Below the pieces are notes generated by a model. It did not search any database. It was not told the DNA's origin and saw nothing but the letters and a program-made list of their open reading frames with translations. Of a stretch of 14,334 nt of DNA, positions 6,772 to 14,334 are shown piece by piece. Within the stretch, counting starts at the first letter, position 1. Each line of letters starts with the position of its first letter. Where the stretch lies: contig JAQGJF010000378.1 of the NCBI GenBank assembly GCA_028290765.1, positions 1-14,334 on the forward strand, written 5' to 3'. This DNA comes from Tardiphaga sp. Lineage in GTDB: Bacteria; Pseudomonadota; Alphaproteobacteria; Rhizobiales; Xanthobacteraceae. Both the position numbers and the translations under genes were made by a program.

Positions 6772-7893
6772 TCAATGCAGGTTCGATGACGCCTGCACCT
6801 GCCATAGCGCCAGCAGGCGCCTCGCGCTTTCGCTGGTCATCGCGGCGAATTGTTCCTTGGCCTTGGCCAATTCGCCGGACCCGATCGAGCCCGTGATAAA
6901 GCGGCACTCCAGCACGGCGCTGACGGTTTCCCAGCAGAGCCCGGCGACCTTGCACGGAACGAACAGGCCGTCGTTGCGGGGGCTCTGCATCACCGACCGA
7001 ATGAGTTCGATGGTGGATTGCGACAATAAAGCGAGGGCCGCGACCGTCTCTTCATATTTTCGTTGCCGGGCGAATCCGAACAGGCTGGCTTCGTTGAGTT
7101 CGCCCTTCTGTTTGAGCTGGGCCACCAGCCGCTTGGCCGCGCTGAAATCACGGACCCGCGACATTTCCTTGCCGACGCCGGTCGAGACCGTAAGAATGGC
7201 GCCGCTTATTTCATCGCGCAGATGAGGCGGCGCGCGCGCCAGCAGCCGTGAACGCACGGCTTCGGTCGCGCTGCGCAACAATTGCTGGCGGAGCGGTGCC
7301 GGCAGATCGATCCTGATCCCGGTCTCGACGGCGAGTTCGGGGTCGGATTCGGCCTGGGCGACCAGGATCGCAAATCCACCGGCGGAAACCCGCGCGCCGG
7401 GATTGTTCACCACGCGGCGGCAAACGCTGGGATAGCGCCGCGCCAGCAGCGCGTCGGTGACAACTTCCTTCAGCCACCAGCGCCCGGAAATGGCTAGCAA
7501 ATGCTTCTCGCCTTTGGTGGCCGCGATCTCGACCAGATCTTCGGCGCTCAGGCGCGCGGATTCGGTCAGGACGGGTCCGGCGACGGTGATCTCGTCGTGT
7601 CTGGCCAGGCGGCGGACGACCAATGGCGGCGCCTGGGGAACCGGAGCCAGTTGCAGGCTCATTTCGGCGAGAGCGATGCGCGCACTGACGTCGGCGATCG
7701 CCCGGATCTCGATCGTTTTGACGAGGCGCTCCAGCACTTCGTCGAACAGCTCAATCTGCTCCGCATTGAAGCTGCCGGCGGACACCAGAAAAAGATCGGT
7801 GACGCGCTTGATCGTCTCCAGGCGCTTTTCCGCCGAGCCGATCGTGATGGCGGCTTCGACTTCGTCGAAGATCGATTGCGCTGCGGTCGGCAT
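6772..7893 (-). CDS. DUF2336 domain-containing protein
   Basis: This 373-residue protein matches the DUF2336 family, which is found mainly in alphaproteobacteria and has no settled function. It looks all-helical, with HEAT-like helical pairs. The most typical stretch is around residues 90-130, reading VVRRLARHDEITVAGPVL and then LSAEDLVEIA, followed by repeated short helices to about residue 250. No signal peptide, membrane segment or catalytic motif is seen, so a protein-interaction role in the cytosol is likely by inference. AGGA (7900-7903, complement) stands 6 bases before the ATG. The gene lies 106 bases downstream of the MFS exporter on the same strand; an inverted repeat in between may regulate it separately or end the upstream transcript. 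Confidence 0.8.
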   Translation of the reverse strand: MPTAAQSIFDEVEAAITIGSAEKRLETIKRVTDLFLVSAGSFNAEQIELFDEVLERLVKTIEIRAIADVSARIALAEMSLQLAPVPQAPPLVVRRLARHDEITVAGPVLTESARLSAEDLVEIAATKGEKHLLAISGRWWLKEVVTDALLARRYPSVCRRVVNNPGARVSAGGFAILVAQAESDPELAVETGIRIDLPAPLRQQLLRSATEAVRSRLLARAPPHLRDEISGAILTVSTGVGKEMSRVRDFSAAKRLVAQLKQKGELNEASLFGFARQRKYEETVAALALLSQSTIELIRSVMQSPRNDGLFVPCKVAGLCWETVSAVLECRFITGSIGSGELAKAKEQFAAMTSESARRLLALWQVQASSNLH

Positions 7894-7937
7894 CGCTCAT
7901 CCTGAGCTGCTCGAGTTCTGTCCTGGAACGAGAAGTA

Positions 7938-7964
7938 TACGAAACAAGGCCTGAACGTTTCGTA
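7938..7964. promoter_or_regulatory. Inverted repeat TACGAAAC-N11-GTTTCGTA upstream of the DUF2336 gene
   Basis: Eight-base perfect arms (7938-7945 and 7957-7964) flank an 11-base centre. A second small palindrome, CGAAA-GG-TTTCG, follows at 7978-7989. Both lie between the MFS stop (8000) and the DUF2336 start (7893). On the minus strand the distal arm runs into TTTCGTATACTTCT, so a weak terminator for the MFS gene is possible. A dyad operator for the DUF2336 gene is the alternative. The sequence alone cannot decide. Confidence 0.4.
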
Positions 7965-7999
7965 AAATAAGCAATTGCGAAAGGTTTCGGTAACCATGT

Positions 8000-9475
8000 T
8001 CACCCGAGCCGCTGATCCCGGGCATCCTCGGTGCCTTCGTTGGCGGCCTTGGCCGCGGCCTTCGCGGCGCCCTTGCGGCTCGAGATCTCGACGGCCTTGC
8101 GTCCGGAAATCTCGTGGCCGGCGTCGTCGGGCATCTGGTAGAAAAAATACGTCGAGATCGCCGAGATGATGGAGACCACGATGAAGGCGGGGGCGAAATC
8201 GGCGGCGCTGAGTTCGCTGACGTGGCGCATCAGCATGGTCGATTCCACGCAGAACGCGCCGACCGCGACGCCCGCCGAAATCGCCAGCTGCTGGTTGACG
8301 CTGACCAGCGTGGTGGCGCGGCTCATCTGGGCCGGCTCGACCTCGGCATAGGCCACGGTGTTGATGGCGGTGAATTGCAGCGAGCGGAAAAACCCGCCGA
8401 CCACCAGCAGGATCATGATCAGGAGCAGCGGCGTCGCCGGCGTGAACAGCGCGCAGGCGGCGAGGAAGACCGAGCTCACAAAGGCGTTGATGGTCATGAT
8501 GTTGCGAAAGCCGAAGGTACGGATCAAACGCGCCGCCAGTGTTTTCATGCCCATGGCGCCGACCGCGGAGGCAAAGGTCACGAGGCCGGAGCGAAACGGC
8601 GACAGCCCGAAGCCGACCTGCATCAAAAGCGGCAGCAGAAACGGCAGCGCGCCGATGCCGAGCCGAAACAGAAAGCCGCCATAAATGCTGGCGCGCAGCG
8701 TCGGCAACCGCAACAGCGTAAAGTCCAGCACCGGCGATGCGGTGCGCTTGGCGTGGATGACGTAGAGCGTCATCGAAATGGTTCCGATCGCGACCAGCGC
8801 GGCCACGATCGACCACGGCAGCAAATTGAGGCCGGCGACCGACAGGCCGAACGCGATGCCGGCGAGGCCGATGCCGGCGAGCACCAGCCCGTAGAGATCG
8901 AAGCGCTCGGGATCCTCGCTGCGGATCGGGTCGATGTAGCGCATCGCCATGAAGATGCCGACGAGGCCGATCGGGATGTTGATCAGGAAGATCCAGTGCC
9001 AGGAGAAATAGGTGGTGATGAAGCCGCCGAGCGGCGGACCGATCACCGGCCCGATCAGCGCCGGCACGGTGACCCAGGCCATCGCATTCACCAGCGCGCT
9101 CTTGTCGATGGAGCGCAGCAGCACCAGCCGGCCGACCGGCGTCATCATCGCACCGCCGATCCCCTGCAGAATGCGGGCGATGACGAAATCGGTGACCGAG
9201 GTCGATATCGCGCAGCCGATCGAACCCACCATGAACACCGCGATCGCGATCGAGAACACCATGCGGGCGCCGAAGCGGTCGGCGGTCCAGCCGCTGGCCG
9301 GAATGAAGACCGCAAGCGACAGCAGATACGAGGTGATCGCCAGCTTCAGCGTCAGCGGACTGGTGCCGATGTCGGCGGCAATGGCCGGCAGCGAGGTCGC
9401 GATGACCGTGGAATCCATGTTTTCCATAAACAGGGCGGTCGCCACGATGAGCGGGATCAGGCGTTCTTTCTTCAT
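8000..9475 (-). CDS. MFS transporter, DHA2 family (EmrB/QacA-type drug exporter)
   Basis: This 491-residue integral inner-membrane protein fits the 14-helix DHA2 drug:H+ antiporter group. Helix 1 carries MDSTVIATSLPAIAADIG, matching the DHA2 motif around a membrane Asp. Motif A is GWTADRFGARMVF (about 63-75), motif B is RILQGIGGAMMTPVGR, and antiporter motif C is GPVIGPPLGGF. The C-terminal 35 or so residues are a hydrophilic Lys/Ala/Glu-rich cytosolic tail. Such proteins export amphipathic toxicants by proton exchange, sometimes through an EmrA-type adaptor. No adaptor or regulator gene is adjacent, so the substrate cannot be named. The ATG at 9475 has only a weak upstream AAGAA as ribosome binding site. 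Confidence 0.88.
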   Translation of the reverse strand: MKKERLIPLIVATALFMENMDSTVIATSLPAIAADIGTSPLTLKLAITSYLLSLAVFIPASGWTADRFGARMVFSIAIAVFMVGSIGCAISTSVTDFVIARILQGIGGAMMTPVGRLVLLRSIDKSALVNAMAWVTVPALIGPVIGPPLGGFITTYFSWHWIFLINIPIGLVGIFMAMRYIDPIRSEDPERFDLYGLVLAGIGLAGIAFGLSVAGLNLLPWSIVAALVAIGTISMTLYVIHAKRTASPVLDFTLLRLPTLRASIYGGFLFRLGIGALPFLLPLLMQVGFGLSPFRSGLVTFASAVGAMGMKTLAARLIRTFGFRNIMTINAFVSSVFLAACALFTPATPLLLIMILLVVGGFFRSLQFTAINTVAYAEVEPAQMSRATTLVSVNQQLAISAGVAVGAFCVESTMLMRHVSELSAADFAPAFIVVSIISAISTYFFYQMPDDAGHEISGRKAVEISSRKGAAKAAAKAANEGTEDARDQRLG

Positions 9476-11336
<1,861 letters not shown>

Positions 11337-11367
11337 TCGGACAGGACCGAAAACAAGCCCCACAAGG

Positions 11368-11381
11368 GCGCGAAAACGCGC
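11368..11381 (+). terminator. Short hairpin after guaB (weak terminator candidate)
   Basis: GCGCG-AAAA-CGCGC lies 31 bases after the guaB stop. The stem is only 5 bp and is followed by TAGTATTCG rather than a T-tract, so intrinsic termination here is doubtful. The 151-base spacer to the next gene otherwise holds nothing clear. Confidence 0.25.
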
Positions 11382-11487
11382 TAGTATTCGCGCGACGCGA
11401 GCGCTGCCCGGCGTGACCTATCGCCAGGCTTGTAGCGCCGCTTTCAGAGTCTCATTTCAACACCGATAGAAAAGAACGTTGGACACG

Positions 11488-12111
11488 ATGGTCGATTGGA
11501 CAGACGACAGGATTACCGCACTTTCAGATCAGGATCTGAAAAATCTGCTCGCCAACGCGGAGCGCAAATCCGTCGCCGAACTCACCGCCAAATGCCAGGC
11601 TGAGATCGACAAGCGTTACGCCGCCAAGCCGCGCAAAGGGCCGAAGCCGCGCACCGAGGTGAAGGAATTCGAGCACGAAATGTCGGGGCAGCTTGCCGCG
11701 GTCGGCAAGGAGATGGCGGAGAAATATGATCTGTCCGAGGAAACCGCGAAAGCGAATTCGGCGGGCGTGAAGGGTTTCAAGGCGCACAAGTTGCTCGACG
11801 CCAAGGGCTTTGCCAAGCTCGGCGGCATGCAGCGCGACGGCTCGGTTGCGGTCGATCGTTATATTTCCTATCGGCGCGGCAAGGACATCGTGACGCTCAG
11901 CGTGTTCCTGCTCAAGGACCAGCCGATCGAGGAACACGAGTTTCACGTGATCGCGCCCAAGGCGTTGCTCGATGGCGCAAAGCCGGTAGCCGAAATTCGC
12001 CCCACCGCGACCGAAGCGCAGAAGCAGTCGGCTGACAGCGGGCTGGCCTTCAAGGATCTGCCGGGTGCCGCGGCGGCGTTCGACGCGGCGTTGGCGAAGA
12101 TTACGGCGTAA
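11488..12111 (+). CDS. Hypothetical protein, two-part soluble protein
   Basis: I cannot assign a family. From the ATG at 11488 there are 207 residues; a TTG at 11479 would add three. The first 95 residues are charged and helical (WTDDRITALSDQDLKNLLAN, then a Lys/Pro-rich AAKPRKGPKPR linker and a further Glu/Lys helix). The middle, about 110-160, looks beta-rich (GSVAVDRYISYRRG, DIVTLSVFLLKDQ, EEHEFHVIAP). The tail is Ala-rich and acidic. No signal peptide, membrane helix or enzyme motif is seen, so it is probably cytosolic. Codon use matches its neighbours, which supports a genuine gene. It follows guaB after 151 bases on the same strand, and co-transcription is possible if the weak hairpin between them does not terminate. 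A long palindromic repeat begins 43 bases after its stop. Confidence 0.75.
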   Translation: MVDWTDDRITALSDQDLKNLLANAERKSVAELTAKCQAEIDKRYAAKPRKGPKPRTEVKEFEHEMSGQLAAVGKEMAEKYDLSEETAKANSAGVKGFKAHKLLDAKGFAKLGGMQRDGSVAVDRYISYRRGKDIVTLSVFLLKDQPIEEHEFHVIAPKALLDGAKPVAEIRPTATEAQKQSADSGLAFKDLPGAAAAFDAALAKITA

Positions 12112-12153
12112 TCTTACGGACCGAGGAATTTAGAACATAATTGCGAGGGAGAC

Positions 12154-12346
12154 CTTCCCTCTCCCCTTGTGGGAGAGGGTGGCCAAAGGCGGCCTGCAGC
12201 CGCCGTCCTTTTAAATAGAACGCCGATGCTTCGCATCGGCTACTGCGTAGTCCGTGCCGGGTGAGGGGGAGCCGCAAAACGAGAGGCCGCCCCCTCACCC
12301 GTCTTCGCTTCGCGAAGCCACCCTCTCCCACGAGGGGAGAGGGAAG
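12154..12346. repeat. Long nested inverted repeat (CCCTCTCCCCTTGTGGGAGAGGG type)
   Basis: The outer arms are CTTCCCTCTCCCC...GAGAGGGTGG (12154-12182) and CCACCCTCTCCC...AGAGGGAAG (12318-12346), with one mismatch. Inside are GCCGATGC-TTC-GCATCGGC (12222-12240), GGGTGAGGGGG (12259-12269) pairing with CCCCCTCACCC (12290-12300), and CTTCGC...GCGAAG (12303-12317). The whole can fold into a branched structure of about 190 bases. Similar elements are abundant in Bradyrhizobium intergenic DNA. It stands only 18 bases before the ribosome binding site of the oxidoreductase gene, so it is probably present in that gene's leader. Confidence 0.88.
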
Positions 12347-12377
12347 AAAGTAAAAACAACACTCGGAGGAAACCATC

Positions 12378-13400
12378 ATGCCCCAGTCAGCCAAACGCGT
12401 CGTCCTGGTTTCCCGCCCCGTCGGCGAGCCCAAGGCCACCGATTTCCGGATCGAGGATCATGCGACGCCGACGCCGGGCGAGGGGCAGGTTCTGCTGCGC
12501 ACCATCTGGCTGTCGCTCGATCCCTATATGCGCGGTCGCATGAGCGACGCTCCGTCCTATGCGGCGCCGGTGCCGATCGGCGGCGTGATGGAAGGCGGCA
12601 CGGTGGCCGAGGTGGGCTCGAACAATCCCGGCTTTGCCGAGGGCGACATCGTTCTCTCCCGCTCAGGCTGGCAGACCCACGCACTCTCCGACGGCACGGG
12701 CCTGCGCAAGGTGGATCCGAAACTGGGGCCGGTGTCGACGGCGGTGGGCGTGCTCGGCATGCCGGGCATGACCGCCTATACCGGCCTGCTCGACATCGGC
12801 AAACCGCAGGCCAATGAGACCGTGGTGGTGGCCGCGGCGTCCGGCGCGGTCGGCTCCGCGGTGGGGCAGATCGCGAAACTCAAGGGCGCGCGCGCCGTCG
12901 GCATCGCCGGCGGCGCCGACAAGTGCCGCTACGTGAAGGAAGAGCTCGGCTTCGACGATTGCTTCGATCACCGCGATCCAGACCTGGCGGCAAAACTGCG
13001 AGCGGCCTGTCCGTAGGGCATCGACGTCTATTTCGAGAATGTCGGCGGCGCGGTGTTCGAGGCGGTGTTTCCGCTGCTCAATGCGTTCGCGCGGGTGCCG
13101 GTGTGCGGCCTGATCGCGCAATACAACGACACCCAGGCGGTGGCGCCGAAATGGGCCGCTTCGATGATGCGCGCGGTGCTGACCAAACGCCTCAACATCC
13201 GCGGCTTTATCGTCAGCGATTTCGCGGCGCGCCACCCGGACTTCCTGCGCGACATGTCGCAATGGGTGCGCGAAGGCAAGGTCAAGCACCGCGAATTCGT
13301 CACCGAGGGGCTCGACAGCGCGCCGGCCGCCTTCATGGGCCTGTTGAAGGGCGCGAATTTCGGCAAGCAGCTGGTTCGCGTCGGACCGGACAGGGCGTAG
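12378..13400 (+). pseudogene. NADP-dependent MDR-family oxidoreductase (CurA/YncB-type) interrupted by an in-frame TAG
   Basis: Read through, the frame has 340 codons before its own stop and matches the zinc-free medium-chain reductase group that reduces enones and 2-alkenals with NADPH. The N-terminal ADH-like domain contains LDPYMRGRMSD and PIGGVMEGGTVAEV. The Rossmann nucleotide-binding motif AASGAVGSAVGQ is at about 154-165. The family segments FENVGGAVFEAVFPLLN and VCGLIAQYND occur after the break, and FGKQLVRVG closes the protein. Codon 213 (13014-13016) is TAG between AACP and GIDVYFENVGG, both in the same frame. A single base change would restore a coding codon such as AAG, CAG or GAG. 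The 212-residue product would lose half of the Rossmann domain and probably be inactive. GGAGGA at 12365-12370 is a strong ribosome binding site. A recent mutation or a sequencing error fits best. Confidence 0.85.
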
Positions 13401-13408
13401 CAGGAGCT

Positions 13409-13493
13409 CCGTCATTGCGAGGAGCTCTTGCGACGAAGCAATCCAGTTCTTTCTTGCGGCCCCTGGATTGCTTCGCTTCGCTCGCAATGACGG
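13409..13493. repeat. Inverted repeat CCGTCATTGCGAG type
   Basis: CCGTCATTGCGAG (13409-13421) pairs with CTCGCAATGACGG (13481-13493), and inside them GAAGCAATCCAG (13435-13446) pairs with CTGGATTGCTTC (13463-13474). This is a widespread intergenic element in Bradyrhizobium and other proteobacteria. It lies between the convergent oxidoreductase and metallophosphoesterase genes and could end transcription from both. Confidence 0.88.
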
Positions 13494-13533
13494 GGCTGAT
13501 GATGCCGCTTCAGCCCCTGCGCCTTCAGCCGAT

Positions 13534-14334
13534 CTAGAGCACCGAAAACAGGTCGTGATCGACCTGGCCGGGCGCGCGGACATGACGGACCTCAAAGCCG
13601 TTGGGCTGGAATACATATTCCACCAGTCCTGTCTCCTTGATCCCCATCAGCGGCTGCCGTTCGTTGGAGGCCAGGATGAAGCCGGTGGAGGGCGCCCAGA
13701 TATGGCGGGTGCGGCCGAAGCTGAAATCACGCCGCTGATGCACATGACCTGAGCCGACGAGCCGCCAATCGACCGCCGCGAGCATGTCGATCAGGCGGCG
13801 CCGTGCCGGCTGCGGCACGTAGCGGATCGCGCTCGCCAGCAATTCGGGATCGTCCGGCGCGTTCAGGAACAGGGGTTTGTGCAGGAATAGCGCCAGCGGT
13901 TTGCCCTTGAGAGCGGATAGCTCGGCGGCGAGCCAGTCGAATTGCACTTCCTCGCATGCCAGTCCGGTGTTCATGACCAGCGAGTTCAGGCCGATGAAGC
14001 ACCAGCCGGCGGCGTCGAACCGCCACCAGTCCTCGCCGAACATCGACCGGAAATTCTGCCGCTTGGCTTCCGATGCGAGTTGCTTGGGAAACTCGCCGAC
14101 CTGCGTCGGGTTGTCGCCGATGTCATGATTGCCGGGAAGATAACGGCATGGCACCGGAAGTGCGGTGTGTTTTGCTTTGGCGAATTCCTGATCGTCCTGG
14201 CTTTCAAACCCGTCAAAGCCGAGATCGCCGCTGTTGATGACGAGATCGGGGCGCGTGGCGTCGATGTGCTCGCTGACCCGATGGAAATTTTCGGTAAATT
14301 GCGGCAGGCGGCGGCTGAGATGGGAATCGGAAAT
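13534..14334 (-). CDS. Metallophosphoesterase (calcineurin-like), N-terminus cut by window edge
   Basis: The frame is open from the last base of the window, giving 266 residues; only a few N-terminal residues appear to be missing. All five metal-ligand blocks of the calcineurin-like fold are visible: ISDSHLS at the very start (D-x-H), NSGDLG, PGNHDIGDN, LFLHKPLF and GSGHVHQ. A Met at 14154 would be an internal start that discards the first two blocks, so it is not the true one. Such enzymes are dimetal phosphohydrolases acting on phosphomonoesters or diesters. The GNHD and GHVH spacing resembles the 3',5'-cyclic nucleotide phosphodiesterase (CpdA/Icc) side of the superfamily, but the substrate cannot be read from sequence. 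No signal peptide can be judged, as the start is outside the window. Confidence 0.85.
   Translation of the reverse strand: MSDSHLSRRLPQFTENFHRVSEHIDATRPDLVINSGDLGFDGFESQDDQEFAKAKHTALPVPCRYLPGNHDIGDNPTQVGEFPKQLASEAKRQNFRSMFGEDWWRFDAAGWCFIGLNSLVMNTGLACEEVQFDWLAAELSALKGKPLALFLHKPLFLNAPDDPELLASAIRYVPQPARRRLIDMLAAVDWRLVGSGHVHQRRDFSFGRTRHIWAPSTGFILASNERQPLMGIKETGLVEYVFQPNGFEVRHVRAPGQVDHDLFSVL

Noticed and set aside
12222..12240. Stem GCCGATGC-TTC-GCATCGGC as a standalone terminator or RNA gene
   Set aside because: It is an internal part of the larger palindromic repeat, has no T-tract, and has no tRNA or known RNA features around it.

Overview
The window reads as high-GC chromosomal DNA from an alphaproteobacterium, most likely Bradyrhizobium or a close relative in the Bradyrhizobiaceae/Nitrobacteraceae. 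Three things suggest this: the codon use, the gene set (Ppx with a long N-terminal tail followed by RlmE, a DUF2336 protein, GuaB), and several palindromic intergenic repeats of types I recognise from Bradyrhizobium genomes. No rRNA, tRNA, CRISPR array, phage or insertion sequence was seen. The content is mostly housekeeping and general metabolism.

Layout. 1-644 (minus): a YaiI/UPF0178 protein followed after 2 bases by the start of an ABC-F ATPase (Uup-like) cut by the window edge. 645-746: an AT-rich divergent promoter region with a small palindrome. 747-1999 (plus): a two-hotdog MaoC-like protein overlapping by 4 bases an unrecognised, more AT-rich gene. 2022-2113: palindromic repeat. 2165-4540 (minus): an orphan molybdenum hydroxylase large subunit. 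4734-6684 (plus): ppx and rlmE, separated by hairpin repeats. 6681-6762: another repeat, which contains the rlmE stop codon. 6772-9475 (minus): a DUF2336 protein and a DHA2-type MFS exporter. 9476-9848: a 373-base gap. 9849-11336 (plus): guaB. 11488-12111 (plus): a conserved-looking hypothetical. 12154-12346: a long nested inverted repeat. 12378-13400 (plus): an NADP-dependent MDR-family oxidoreductase interrupted by an in-frame TAG. 13409-13493: repeat. 13534-14334 (minus): a metallophosphoesterase cut by the window edge.

The genes do not form one pathway. The clearest functional pairs are ppx-rlmE (stress/polyphosphate and 23S rRNA methylation) and yaiI-uup. guaB supplies GMP synthesis. I found no convincing new multi-gene system. 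The points most worth a second look are the amber-interrupted oxidoreductase, the overlapping MaoC-like/unknown gene pair with its palindromic divergent promoter, the orphan CoxL-type subunit, and the density of five distinct palindromic repeats, one of which supplies the rlmE stop codon.
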